The notes under the pieces: generated by a model
What the model saw: only the letters and a program-made list of their open reading frames with translations
What the model was told of the DNA's origin: nothing
Databases searched by the model: none
Translations under genes and position numbers: made by a program
NCBI GenBank assembly: GCA_035634255.1
Contig: DASQDI010000141.1
Span: forward strand, 1 to 64,000
Reading direction: 5' to 3'
DNA length: 64,000 nt
Source of the DNA: DATLMR01 sp035634255
Lineage (GTDB): Bacteria; Acidobacteriota; Blastocatellia; UBA7656
Shown: positions 25,783 through 34,482 of the stretch, piece after piece
Position numbering within the stretch: position 1 is the stretch's first letter
Layout: the number at the start of each line of letters is the position of its first letter

Positions 25783-26643
25783 TCACGAATGCTTCGCCCG
25801 CTTTAGCTCGATCCCGACGGTCGCGCCGTTCGTCTTGATCCTCGCGCGGACCGGCGTGCGCCTCGCGTCGTCCGTCACCCAGACGAACATCTCGCCGCCG
25901 CGCCGGATGTAGCGGCCATCGAATATCTTCGCGTCGAGCTTGATGGCCTTGAACTTGCCCGCGTCGACTTTCACCTCTTCGCGCTTCCCGACCACGACCT
26001 CGATGTTGTAGACCTTGCCTTCGTCGCTTATCGGTATCGAGATCACGTCGCCCTCGTTGAGCTTTTGAGTCCTTATGAAGTAGCAGGCCGAAAGCATGTC
26101 CTGAAGCCAGCTGGGCGATTCGGCCTCCTGAACACGCGGCTCGTCCTCGTCTCTGGTCAGGTCGCGGTGGGTGAACCTGACGCGGCCGGCGTCCCGGTCC
26201 ACGACCGACTTCTGCTCCACCCGGACCTTTCCTTCCTCCAGAAGTTTGTTCGAAGCCTGGAGGCCGAAGTCGAGAGAGCTGACCTGCGAGGTGAATTCGT
26301 CCCTGACCTTGATGCCGAAAATCTTAGGGAAAAAGCCCTTCGAGACGGCTTCCGCCCGCAGCTCGATGAGGCCCGGCTTGCCGGGGTGGGAAGCCTTCGC
26401 GACCTTCAGCCTCAACTCCCCCGCCTCGCCCGAGATGATGAACTTCGAGAAGTTGATCTCATACGTGAGCGTCTCGCCCTCGGCGAACGGGAGGGGGCTC
26501 TCTATCTTCGGCGCGGGCGCCGCCTTCTCGGCATCCGGCGCTTTCGCGATGGTCGCCTGAGCCCTCGCCTCACCCGAGCCCTGAGCCATAGCTTGAACGA
26601 GCATCACACTCAATACTAAAAGTGTCGTCTTCATCTTTCGCAT
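25783..26643 (-). CDS. Secreted DUF3108 protein
   Basis: 286 residues from the ATG at 26643, preferred over the frame opening at 26679 because it starts the signal peptide (MRKMKTTLLVLSVMLVQAMA) and has TAAGG upstream. DUF3108 marks are visible: PFAEGETLTYEINFSKFIIS, GEAGELRLKV, then DEFTSQVSS, and the end FVWVTDDARRTPVRARI with KTNGATVGIEL. These proteins form periplasmic beta-rich folds related to lipid-binding proteins and are widespread in Gram-negatives with unknown role. Convergent with the TPR gene. Confidence 0.85.
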   Translation of the reverse strand: MRKMKTTLLVLSVMLVQAMAQGSGEARAQATIAKAPDAEKAAPAPKIESPLPFAEGETLTYEINFSKFIISGEAGELRLKVAKASHPGKPGLIELRAEAVSKGFFPKIFGIKVRDEFTSQVSSLDFGLQASNKLLEEGKVRVEQKSVVDRDAGRVRFTHRDLTRDEDEPRVQEAESPSWLQDMLSACYFIRTQKLNEGDVISIPISDEGKVYNIEVVVGKREEVKVDAGKFKAIKLDAKIFDGRYIRRGGEMFVWVTDDARRTPVRARIKTNGATVGIELKRAKHS

Positions 26644-26697
26644 TATAAGCCTTACTTCCCTAAAGTCAGCCCCGAACATTCAACACCAACGCGCGGC

Positions 26698-27321
26698 TCA
26701 AGTCCAGAGGCTCCAACAGAGCTTGGCCGTCAGGATCACGAGCACGGCGAGCACTCCGAGCGCCGCCCTGTATTCCCGGTGGCGAAGGTAGAGCGTCGGA
26801 TCGAACCTGCTCGCGTTTGATGCGCCGCGCGGCCCGGCGGCTGCTTCCGCCCGCCGCCCGCTCCGGCCGGGGTAGGGCGTGAGGCGGGGCAAAAAGAGCG
26901 GGACCTCCCGGCCGTACTCCCTGTACTCTTCCGGGAAGAAGTCCGACATCGTCTCCGCCTCGGCGAACATCACCGGGACGTAGATCAGCAGGTAGAGCCC
27001 CATGAAAAGCAGCACGAACCACGCGACGCCGGAGCTGATGGCTATGCCCGTGCCCATTATAAAAGTCCCGAGGTAGAGGGGGTTCCGCGTGAAAGCGTAA
27101 GGCCCATGAGTCGTCAGCTTCTCGTTCTTCCGGAGGCACCCCGACGCCCACGCCCGGATGGCAAGCCCCGACAAAGCGACTACGCAACCCGTGGCCAGAG
27201 AGGCGAAGGTGGGCCGCGCCACGATCAACAGAAGCGGCACGAGCGTGAACCCGGCCGGCACTCTGATGCGCTGCGCGAGCCTCCGAAGTCTCAAGCCTCT
27301 CTCTTCCCGTGCTTCGATCAT
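26698..27321 (-). CDS. Isoprenylcysteine carboxyl methyltransferase-like membrane protein
   Basis: 207 residues with about four transmembrane helices. The ICMT/PEMT signature is present: LRKNEKLTTHGPYAFTRNPLY followed by LGTFIMGTGIAIS, then AEAETMSDFFPEEYREYGRE. In this family the conserved H, Y, R and E residues bind SAM and the lipid substrate; bacterial members methylate various membrane lipids or quinone-like compounds. The C-terminal tail is arginine-rich. Its ATG overlaps the stop of the heptosyltransferase gene upstream (ATGA), so the two are co-translated, suggesting a joint job in envelope lipid or glycan modification. Confidence 0.85.
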   Translation of the reverse strand: MIEAREERGLRLRRLAQRIRVPAGFTLVPLLLIVARPTFASLATGCVVALSGLAIRAWASGCLRKNEKLTTHGPYAFTRNPLYLGTFIMGTGIAISSGVAWFVLLFMGLYLLIYVPVMFAEAETMSDFFPEEYREYGREVPLFLPRLTPYPGRSGRRAEAAAGPRGASNASRFDPTLYLRHREYRAALGVLAVLVILTAKLCWSLWT

Positions 27322-28436
27322 AGGCTCCTGAGTTTATTAAACGCCTCGCCCGCACTCCCGTTCGCGGACTTTATCCCGTCCCGCGCGCCTCGCCTTGCCA
27401 GGCGGAGCGTTATGGCTTCGAGAACCTCATGAACCGGAATGTCCATACACTCCCAGTGCCAGCAGCTACGGCGGTGGCAGAGGGGGCGGCACCAGAGGTC
27501 CCTGCCCACGGTCACGTCCAGAGGGTCGAAGGGGCCGTTCCTTTCCGGCGAGGTCGGGCCGTAAAGGCCGACGATTGGCGTACCGCAGGCCGCGGCGATG
27601 TGAAGCGGCCCCGTGTCTCCCCCGACGAATAACTCGGCCCTCCGCGCCAGGGCGACGAACTGCTTGAGCGTCGAGTCCACGGGGCGGGCCGCCCCTGTTT
27701 GTGACGCCGCGCGGACCGCGCGCGCTAGATCTTCTTCGCCCGGCCCGTACGTTATCAGTGACGAGATCCCGTGGTCAGCCCACAGCCTGTCCGCCACCTG
27801 CCCGAACCGCTCGGCGGGCCACAGCTTTGTCGGCCATCCGCCGCCGGGATTCACTATCGCGAATCGCTCGCCGCTCTCTTCAATCACCTCTCGGGCGTAA
27901 AGCTCGTCTTCCGCGCAGACGTTGATGGGGAATTCGTAAGGCGTCGGGAGGCGGTCCGACCGCGCCGCAAGAGCGGCGAGTGCGAGGGCGATATTCTTGT
28001 CTATCACGTGAGTGTGGTGCGATGTCTCGACCTGCTCCGTGAGGAAAAGGCGGCTCGGCGGCTCGCGTAATTCTCGGGTCTCGAAACCGATCCTTCGCCC
28101 GGCTTTCGACACCTTCGCCACGAGGCCGGATTTAATCAACCCCTGAAAATCTATGGCCACGTCCACGCGCTCGGACTCGCCCTCCCCGCGCAGGAGGGCC
28201 GCGTACTCTTTGACCTGTCCGAGCGTCGCGCGGCTCGCGGGCCGGCTCCTCAGGGCCCGCGAATCGATTTCGATGAGGTCGTCGATCACGGGAGAGCCTT
28301 TCAGGATCGCGCTCGCCCTCCGCTCCACGACCCAGCTTAAACGCGCCTCGGGCAGGAGACGCCTGAGGGCCGAGGCCGCAGGGAGCGTGTGTACCACGTC
28401 GCCTATCGAGCTGAGCTTTACTATAAGAATTCTCAT
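27318..28436 (-). CDS. Glycosyltransferase family 9 (LPS heptosyltransferase-like)
   Basis: 372 residues from the ATG at 28436; the open frame reaches 28682 but the first 82 residues are not protein-like and would overlap the dxr control region. Classic GT9 motifs: MRILIVKLSSIGDVVHTLPA at the start, GFETRELREPPSRLFLTEQ in the middle, then VNPGGGWPTKLWPAERF and the donor-binding FVGGDTGPLHIAAACGTPIVG. These enzymes add heptose or related sugars to the LPS core from ADP-heptose. The extra cysteines near the end (CRPLCHRRSCWHWECM) are commonly seen in this family. Confidence 0.92.
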   Translation of the reverse strand: MRILIVKLSSIGDVVHTLPAASALRRLLPEARLSWVVERRASAILKGSPVIDDLIEIDSRALRSRPASRATLGQVKEYAALLRGEGESERVDVAIDFQGLIKSGLVAKVSKAGRRIGFETRELREPPSRLFLTEQVETSHHTHVIDKNIALALAALAARSDRLPTPYEFPINVCAEDELYAREVIEESGERFAIVNPGGGWPTKLWPAERFGQVADRLWADHGISSLITYGPGEEDLARAVRAASQTGAARPVDSTLKQFVALARRAELFVGGDTGPLHIAAACGTPIVGLYGPTSPERNGPFDPLDVTVGRDLWCRPLCHRRSCWHWECMDIPVHEVLEAITLRLARRGARDGIKSANGSAGEAFNKLRSL

Positions 28437-28620
28437 CCCATTAATCGAAAGGAGCCCGCGAAAACGCAAGCCGGAATTATAGCATCCCGGCGGCTCAAAC
28501 ATCAGCTTCCGCGCGGCGGCCTGCCCGGCCCTCCGCGAGCCGGCAGGGCGGGGCGGGTGAAAATAGGCGTGCTCTCGCGCGAGGGAGCGTGCTAGAATTC
28601 GGGTCTCGATTTGCTTCATT

Positions 28621-29817
28621 ATGAAAAGCGTGAGCATACTTGGATCGACCGGCTCAATAGGCCAGAACACCCTCTCGGTCATTGAATCACACTCGGATAA
28701 ATTTCACGTCGCGGCCCTGGCCGCGGGGCGCGACCTCGACGGGCTGGCCCGTCAGGCGGCTCGCGTTCGCCCGTCGCTCGTCTCCGTCGCGAACGAAAGC
28801 GACATCCCTCTGCTCAAAGAGAGGCTGAGCGCCGCGGGGGTCAAAGACCTGCCCGAACTGGTCTGGGGCGGGGAAGGGCTCGTGCAAGTCGCCTGCTGCG
28901 AAGGCGTCGATATCGTCGTGTCGGCGACGGTCGGCGCGGTCGGCTTCGTGCCCACCTACAGGGCTCTGTCAATGGGGCGGCGCGTCTGCCTCGCCAATAA
29001 AGAGACGCTCGTGATGGCCGGGGAGTTGATGACGCGGACGGCGCGCGAGTCCGGGGCCGAGCTTCTGCCGGTCGACAGCGAGCACAACGCCCTCCACCAG
29101 TGCCTCCGCGGCGAGCGGGCCGACGAAGTCAAGCGGCTCATTCTCACGGCGTCCGGCGGTCCATTCAGGGAAGCGCCCATTGAGCGCATGCGCGAAGCGA
29201 CGGTCGAAGAGGCCCTCGCGCACCCGACCTGGCAGATGGGGTCGAAGATCACGATAGATTCGGCCACCCTCATGAACAAGGGGCTCGAAGTGATCGAGGC
29301 GGGCTGGCTCTTCGGATTCCGCGCGGACCAGATTTCGGTGGCCGTACACCCCCAGTCGATAGTGCATTCGATGGTCGAGATGGTGGACGGCTCCATCATC
29401 GCCCAGCTTGGCATCACGGACATGCGTTTGATGATCCAGTACGCTCTGACTTACCCCGACAGGCTTCAGACGGGTCTGCCGGGGCTCGGGCTCGAACAAC
29501 TGTCGCGCCTCGAATTCCAGACGCCGGACTTCGAGCGGTTCCCGTGCCTCGGCCTCGCTTACGAGGCGATGAGGGCGGGCGGGACCCTGCCGGCGGCCAT
29601 GAGCGCCGCCAACGAGGTAGCGGTCGCCGCTTTCCTCGACCGGCGAATCCGGTTCATGGACATACCTCGGGTCATCTCCGAGACGATGGAGGCCCATGAC
29701 ACGACGGAGGCGTCGAGCATCGAGGCGGTTATCGAGGCGGACAGGTGGGCCCGCGCACACGCCTCCCGGTTCGCCTCGGATGGCGGGCGGCTCCGCGCGA
29801 GCTCCGAGGCGGATTAG
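28621..29817 (+). CDS. dxr: 1-deoxy-D-xylulose-5-phosphate reductoisomerase
   Basis: 398 residues, the usual length. NADPH-binding GSTGSIGQNTLSVIE at 8, CLANKETLVMAGEL, the substrate/metal site PVDSEHNALHQCL (D and E ligands), LTASGGPFRE flexible-loop motif, and MGSKITIDSATLMNKGLEVIEA. All catalytic motifs are intact. It makes MEP from DXP in the methylerythritol pathway to isoprenoids, using Mg2+/Mn2+ and NADPH. The rseP gene follows at 175 bases, a very common order in bacteria. Confidence 0.98.
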   Translation: MKSVSILGSTGSIGQNTLSVIESHSDKFHVAALAAGRDLDGLARQAARVRPSLVSVANESDIPLLKERLSAAGVKDLPELVWGGEGLVQVACCEGVDIVVSATVGAVGFVPTYRALSMGRRVCLANKETLVMAGELMTRTARESGAELLPVDSEHNALHQCLRGERADEVKRLILTASGGPFREAPIERMREATVEEALAHPTWQMGSKITIDSATLMNKGLEVIEAGWLFGFRADQISVAVHPQSIVHSMVEMVDGSIIAQLGITDMRLMIQYALTYPDRLQTGLPGLGLEQLSRLEFQTPDFERFPCLGLAYEAMRAGGTLPAAMSAANEVAVAAFLDRRIRFMDIPRVISETMEAHDTTEASSIEAVIEADRWARAHASRFASDGGRLRASSEAD

Positions 29818-29992
29818 CGCAATGATTGTTTTTATCTTAAGAAACGCCCCTGACGCTTCATTCCCCCGGCTGAATATAGACACCCCAACCCCTCTAAGCT
29901 AAACTTATAGGCATCATGTTCGAGGATCAGGCCCCTATGCTGGGCTGCCTGCACCTTGGGCGGGCATTATAAATAGTGGTGGAGATTAAGCT

Positions 29993-31402
29993 TTGGATAG
30001 TATCTTACAGATGGCAGTAACCTTTGCGCTCGTGCTGGGCGCGATGGTAGTAATTCACGAGCTGGGGCACTTCCTCGTGGCGAAATTTTTCGGCATCCGG
30101 GTCGAGGTCTTCAGCGTCGGCTTCGGGAAGCGGCTGTGGGGCATGAAGCGGGGCGACACCGATTACCGCCTGAGCCTCATCCCGCTCGGCGGCTACGTCA
30201 AGATGGCCGGGGAGAACCTCGACGAGCAGGTGACGGGCGCGCCCGATGAGTTCATGTCGAAGCCGAAATGGCAGAGGTTTTGCGTCGCGGTGGCCGGACC
30301 CGTGATGAACATCATCACGGCCCTCATCATACCGGCGGCGCTCGTGATGTTCCATTACGAGGTGCCCGCTTCCCTGAACAAGCCCGCGGTCATCAGCGCC
30401 ATCGAGCCCTCGTCCCCGGCCGAGCAGGCCGGGCTCAAGCCGGGCGACCAGATCGTGGAGATCGCGGGAGAATCGATCCCGACCTGGCGCGATGTCACCG
30501 AGCAGGTGATCGTGAGGCCGGACCAGGATGTCCCGGTCACCATCAAGCGGGAAGGCGAGACGCGGCAGGTCAACGTGCGCATGGGCTCCGACCCGTCCGA
30601 GCAGGAGAAGCTCGGCTACCTGGGGGCCTCGCCCGACCCCGGACCGAATACTAAGATAATCGTGGAGTCCATCGAGGCCGGGAGCCCGGCCGCCGAAGCG
30701 GGGCTCAAGCCCGGCGATCAGATCGTGGCGGTCAACGGCTCCACGGTGGCCCAGAACCGGCAGGGCACTCACTCGATCATTCGCACGATCCAGGCCAGCG
30801 CGGGCCAGCCCGTGACCCTGACGGTCAAGCGGGCCGACGAGACCGTAGACATCAAGGCTACGCCCCGGCCCGTGGACGGAGCGCAGCGCCTCGGGTTCGG
30901 GCAGACCCTTCACGGCGCGGAGATGATCGTGACGCGGCTCGGCCCCATCGAAGCCATCAAATACTCTTTCGATTACAACATGCGAATCCTGAGGCTGACC
31001 AAGACGGCGCTCGCGCAGGTCTTCGTCGGGCAGCGGTCCGCCAGGGACACGCTGACCGGGCCGGTGGGGATATTCAAGCTGTCCGGGCAGGCCGCCGAGC
31101 AGGGCGTGCAGTCGGTCTTCACTCTGATGGCCCTCCTGTCGTTGAACCTGGGCATATTCAACCTCCTTCCGATCCCGGTTCTCGACGGGGGCATGATATT
31201 TATGCTCGCGCTCGAAGGGCTGCTCGGGCTTTTCGGGCTGACGCTGACCCTGCGGGTGAAAGAGAAGATGATGCAGGTGGGCTTCGTGATGCTTATGCTG
31301 CTGATGGGCTTCGTGATCTTCAACGACATCTCGAAGCTCTTCCCCAGCCGCGCCACGCCGCCTCCACAGGTAGAGCAACAGGCACCCTCTGGAAACAAGT
31401 AG
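29993..31402 (+). CDS. rseP: Site-2 protease RseP
   Basis: 469 residues with a TTG start (GGTGGAG eight bases upstream). Zinc site HELGH at 22-26 in the first transmembrane helix and the matching LPIPVLDGG near residue 398, both needed for intramembrane cleavage. Two PDZ domains lie between (about 130-200 and 215-290, each with an AGLKPGDQI(V) core). The C-terminal helices follow. RseP cleaves anti-sigma factors and signal-peptide remnants within the membrane. No anti-sigma or sigma-E gene is near, so the substrate is unknown here. Confidence 0.96.
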   Translation: MDSILQMAVTFALVLGAMVVIHELGHFLVAKFFGIRVEVFSVGFGKRLWGMKRGDTDYRLSLIPLGGYVKMAGENLDEQVTGAPDEFMSKPKWQRFCVAVAGPVMNIITALIIPAALVMFHYEVPASLNKPAVISAIEPSSPAEQAGLKPGDQIVEIAGESIPTWRDVTEQVIVRPDQDVPVTIKREGETRQVNVRMGSDPSEQEKLGYLGASPDPGPNTKIIVESIEAGSPAAEAGLKPGDQIVAVNGSTVAQNRQGTHSIIRTIQASAGQPVTLTVKRADETVDIKATPRPVDGAQRLGFGQTLHGAEMIVTRLGPIEAIKYSFDYNMRILRLTKTALAQVFVGQRSARDTLTGPVGIFKLSGQAAEQGVQSVFTLMALLSLNLGIFNLLPIPVLDGGMIFMLALEGLLGLFGLTLTLRVKEKMMQVGFVMLMLLMGFVIFNDISKLFPSRATPPPQVEQQAPSGNK

Positions 31403-31432
31403 GCCCGAAGCCGGGAATAATCGAGAGGTCCG

Positions 31433-31460
31433 GGGCCGCGCCGGCATCGGGGCGCGGCCC
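31433..31460 (+). terminator. Terminator after rseP
   Basis: Perfect 10-base GC stem GGGCCGCGCC (31433-31442) with GGCGCGGCCC (31451-31460), followed by TTTC. Confidence 0.7.
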
Positions 31461-31597
31461 TTTCGACTCGCAGGCCCCGCCCCGCGAGTATTGCTTCGAA
31501 GCGACGATAAAATTATAATCTACGCGCTCTCATTGACCGGTCCGGGCAATTAAAAGAACTATTCGGGATTGTTCGCAATCGACATCAAGCCCGGACT

Positions 31598-31634
31598 GAC
31601 CTGCACCCGCCCGGAGACCCGGCGGGTGCAGGTC
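31598..31634 (+). promoter_or_regulatory. Strong leader hairpin before the second subtilase
   Basis: Perfect 14-base inverted repeat, GACCTGCACCCGCC at 31598-31611 and GGCGGGTGCAGGTC at 31621-31634, loop of nine. It ends 33 bases before the ATG and lacks a T-tract, so it could be an operator for a dimeric regulator or a stabilising/regulatory mRNA structure. Confidence 0.6.
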
Positions 31635-31667
31635 AAGACCACTGTACGCCGCTCATAGAGGTAAAAA

Positions 31668-33380
31668 ATGAAGAGATACCTGGCACTCTCCCTGGCGCTC
31701 GTGTTCGCGCTCTTCTGCTTCGTTCCGGGCCTCGACGCCGACTCCGAAAAGCGGGGGCTCTCCCGCCCGCGCTACGTACCGGGCCAGATACTTGTGAAGC
31801 TGCGGGACGACCTCGATTCGGCTTCATCCATAGAGCAGGTCGCGGACCGGATGCTGCCGATTCGCGGGGCCAGGATCGAATCCATCGACGGGGACGAACG
31901 GCGCGGGCGCCGCGAGCCGGGCGGCCTTTACCTCGTTCAGCTCGATGGCTCCGCCTCGGTCGAAGACGCCATCAGGCGCGCGCAGGCGGACCCCCGGGTC
32001 GAGTACGCCGAGCCGAACTATCTGGCGAGGCTGGCGGTCGTGACCCCGAACGATGATTTCTTTTCCCAGATGTGGGGCCTTCAGAATCTCGGGCTCGATC
32101 CTTTCGGCCGCGTAGGCAAGCCGGGCGCTGACATCGCGGCCACCCGCGCGTGGGACGTGACGACCGGCAACAACACGGTCGTCGTGGCGGTCATCGACAC
32201 GGGGCTGGACACCCCGCACCCCGACCTCGCGGCCAACGTCTGGGTCAACCCGAACGAGGTGGCCGGGGACGGAGCCGATAACGACGGCAATGGGTTCGTC
32301 GACGACGTGAACGGATGGAGCCACTTTTCCAACAACAACTCGGTCCTCGAAGATGGCACGATGGAGGGCTTCGGCCACGGGACTCACGTTTCGGGCACCA
32401 TCGGCGCGGTCGGGAATAATGAAATAGGCGTGGCGGGCGTCGCGTGGAACGTGAAGTTGATGGGGCTCAGGGCTTTCGGGCGAGACAGCCAGGGCGAGGC
32501 GACGGCCTCGGTCGCCGACCTCGTGAAAGCGGTCAACTACGTCACCGCCCAGAAAAAGAACGGCGTAAATGTCAGGGTGATCAACGCGAGCTGGGGCGGC
32601 ACCGGAGACGCGCAATCACTGCGCAACGCCATAAAAAAGGCGGGGCAACAGGGCATCCTCTTCGTCTGCGCCGCCGGCAACGAGCCGATCAACTCCGATT
32701 CAGACCCGCAGTTCCCGGCCTCGTGGTCGGCGACTATGTCCAACGTCATCTCCGTAGCGGCGCTCGACAGGATGGACACGATCTCGTCGTTCTCGACCTT
32801 CGGCCACTCCACGATCAGCGTCGCCGCTCCGGGGCAGGACATCATCAGCACGTTTCCGGGAGGGGGGTACGCGCAGTTTCACGGCACGTCTCAGGCCACC
32901 CCGCACGTCTCGGGCATCGCGGCGTTGCTGTGGTCTAACGAGCCGGGGCTGACCCCGGCCCAGGTCAAGGACCGGATAATCCGGACCGCGGAGCCCGTGC
33001 TCTCCGTGGCGTCGAAGCTCGTGAGCTCGGGCCGCGCCAACGCCTTCAACGCTCTGACGAACGCGATCCCCCCCATGCCCGAGATCGGGCTCGTGAAAGT
33101 CTCCAACGACAAGAAGACCGTGACCGTCGATGGGCTCGGCATCATCAGTCAGAGGCTCGTGGTTGAAGTCAATGGGGTTGCGCTCCCCGGCCAGGTCAGC
33201 TTCGACAGCGCCTACTCGCTCCCGAACGGGTCATTCACCCGCGCCAAAGTGAAGGTCGGGAAGGCGGGGGTTCAGGCGAATTTCCCCGCGGGGATTCCGG
33301 TCCAGGTCACCCTGTTCGACCCGGTCACGAGCAAGCGATCCAACGCAGTCTCTCACACGAGGTTCTTCGCTTTAAAATAA
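31668..33380 (+). CDS. Secreted subtilisin-like serine protease (S8)
   Basis: 570 residues, signal peptide 1-24. A fervidolysin-type prodomain follows (RYVPGQILVKLRDDL at 35, GGLYLVQLDG, RVEYAEPNYLARL). Catalytic triad D177 (AVIDTGLDTPHPDL), H237 (GFGHGTHVSGT) and S408 (FHGTSQATPHVSGI). The oxyanion asparagine lies in CAAGNEP. The last 110 residues form a beta domain (VTVDGLGIISQRLVVEVNG). A second exported subtilase of this window, smaller than the one at 11934 and with a different C-terminal architecture. Probably a nutrient-scavenging or maturation protease. Confidence 0.95.
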   Translation: MKRYLALSLALVFALFCFVPGLDADSEKRGLSRPRYVPGQILVKLRDDLDSASSIEQVADRMLPIRGARIESIDGDERRGRREPGGLYLVQLDGSASVEDAIRRAQADPRVEYAEPNYLARLAVVTPNDDFFSQMWGLQNLGLDPFGRVGKPGADIAATRAWDVTTGNNTVVVAVIDTGLDTPHPDLAANVWVNPNEVAGDGADNDGNGFVDDVNGWSHFSNNNSVLEDGTMEGFGHGTHVSGTIGAVGNNEIGVAGVAWNVKLMGLRAFGRDSQGEATASVADLVKAVNYVTAQKKNGVNVRVINASWGGTGDAQSLRNAIKKAGQQGILFVCAAGNEPINSDSDPQFPASWSATMSNVISVAALDRMDTISSFSTFGHSTISVAAPGQDIISTFPGGGYAQFHGTSQATPHVSGIAALLWSNEPGLTPAQVKDRIIRTAEPVLSVASKLVSSGRANAFNALTNAIPPMPEIGLVKVSNDKKTVTVDGLGIISQRLVVEVNGVALPGQVSFDSAYSLPNGSFTRAKVKVGKAGVQANFPAGIPVQVTLFDPVTSKRSNAVSHTRFFALK

Positions 33381-33451
33381 GCCGCATGGGGCGGGCCGCC
33401 GGCTTCGAGCGTGAGTTGATTCACGCGCCTTATACCATCGGAGACGCCTGG

Positions 33452-33474
33452 AAGGAGCCGAGACCCGGCTCCTT
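33452..33474 (+). terminator. Terminator after the second subtilase
   Basis: 8-base stem AAGGAGCC (33452-33459) with GGCTCCTT (33467-33474), then TT. It ends only 23 bases before the start of the next gene. Confidence 0.65.
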
Positions 33475-33497
33475 TTCGCAACGGGAGAAACGCACAG

Positions 33498-33827
33498 ATG
33501 AACGACGGCAAGAGCGGATCGTCCGTGAGCGCCATAATTTCGCTCCTCAAATCTTCCATGACGGCCGACGGCTCGCAGTCGTTCGGCTACCTCGCGATCT
33601 ACACGTCCTTCGGGGTCGTGCGCGGCCGGACGAGCTTCTCGTTCGGCCAGTCTCTCAACAACCCGGAGGGCGAGACGACCGCCGCGGAAAGGGACGTTGC
33701 GAGTGAGATCATCGAGCTTCACAACGTCACGGTCGAGCACTACTCGAACCACCTGCCGACCGCGAGCTTCGAGCGCCTGTACGTGAAGCTGTCCGACATC
33801 CACGGCTTTGCGATACTGGACGCTTGA
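33498..33827 (+). CDS. Hypothetical protein, 109 residues
   Basis: ATG with GGGAGA nine bases upstream. Not recognised. No signal peptide or membrane helix. An N-terminal serine/glycine stretch is followed by a predicted beta segment (YLAIYTSFGVVRGRTSFSFG) and a helix-strand end (SEIIELHNVTVEHYSNHLPT, LYVKLSDIHGFAILDA). The composition and codon use look coding, and no convincing overlapping gene runs on the other strand. Confidence 0.6.
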   Translation: MNDGKSGSSVSAIISLLKSSMTADGSQSFGYLAIYTSFGVVRGRTSFSFGQSLNNPEGETTAAERDVASEIIELHNVTVEHYSNHLPTASFERLYVKLSDIHGFAILDA

Positions 33828-33933
33828 CCCCGGGACCGGCGGGGGGCCTCATTCACGAATTGACCGTAAGCAATATTGCTGATAGTTTCTACGCGCAAGC
33901 AAAAAATCATTTCTTCAGGTTGAAAGGACAAAG

Positions 33934-34326
33934 GTGAAAACGATGAGAAGAGGTTTCGTGATCAGCGTGATATTGATGCTGTCCGGGGTGGTGTTCGCAG
34001 CCGACCACCACGCGAAAGCCGTTAAGTTGGAAGGGTACGTCGTGGACAACGCCTGCGCCACGGGTATGTTTAAAGAAGGCGGCAAGGGCGCCGAGGGCGC
34101 GAAGGCACACTCGCGCGCCTGCTCTCTGATGCCGGGGTGCGCCAAGAGCGGCTATTCGGTCTACGCCGACGGCACGGTCTACAAGCTGGACGAAGAGAGC
34201 AGCAAGAAGGTGGCCGAAGTGTTGAAGAACAGCAAGACCGAGAAGGGAATGCTGGTCAAGATCGAAGGCATGGCCGAAGGCGACAAGCTGATGGTCCACA
34301 CCGTCTCCGAAGTCGCGGCGAAGTGA
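33934..34326 (+). CDS. Small secreted cysteine-containing protein
   Basis: 130 residues with a GTG start at 33934 preceded by AAAGGA five bases upstream (an ATG at 33943 is too far). Signal peptide FVISVILMLSGVVFAA. The mature protein has three cysteines, in YVVDNACATG, RACSLMPGCAKSG, followed by a beta-rich half (YADGTVYKL, GMLVKIEGMAEGDKLMVH) like an OB-fold-type domain. The VVDxxC...CxxMPxCAxSG pattern is one I associate with conserved acidobacterial secreted proteins of unknown role, possibly metal binding. Confidence 0.75.
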   Translation: MKTMRRGFVISVILMLSGVVFAADHHAKAVKLEGYVVDNACATGMFKEGGKGAEGAKAHSRACSLMPGCAKSGYSVYADGTVYKLDEESSKKVAEVLKNSKTEKGMLVKIEGMAEGDKLMVHTVSEVAAK

Positions 34327-34328
34327 GA

Positions 34329-34482
34329 ATCAGGTGTCAGTGGCCGGGGGCCGGGGTGCCGCCCGAGATTTCGATTTACCCGAAAGGGGTTCTTTAAAAG
34401 CAGGGATTCTGTAAATAGAATCTGAGATGCTTTCCCCTTAGCCCGTGGCCCCCGGCTCCCGGCCACTGACCACCGGCCCCTA
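34329..34482. repeat. Palindromic repeat element, copy 2
   Basis: About 150 bases, the reverse orientation of copy 1 at 15467-15610. Outer arms GTCAGTGGCCGGGGGCCGGGG at the left and CCCCCGGCTCCCGGCCACTGAC at the right; the centre shares GATTTCGATTTA, CCGAAAGG and GATTCTGTAAATAGAATCTGA with copy 1. It fills the whole gap between two convergent stop codons, TGA at 34324-34326 and the TAG complement at 34480-34482. Confidence 0.85.

Noticed and set aside
30005..31447. Long minus-strand frame of 480 codons opposite rseP
   Set aside because: Shadow of rseP; the translation is Arg/His/Leu rich without known domains.
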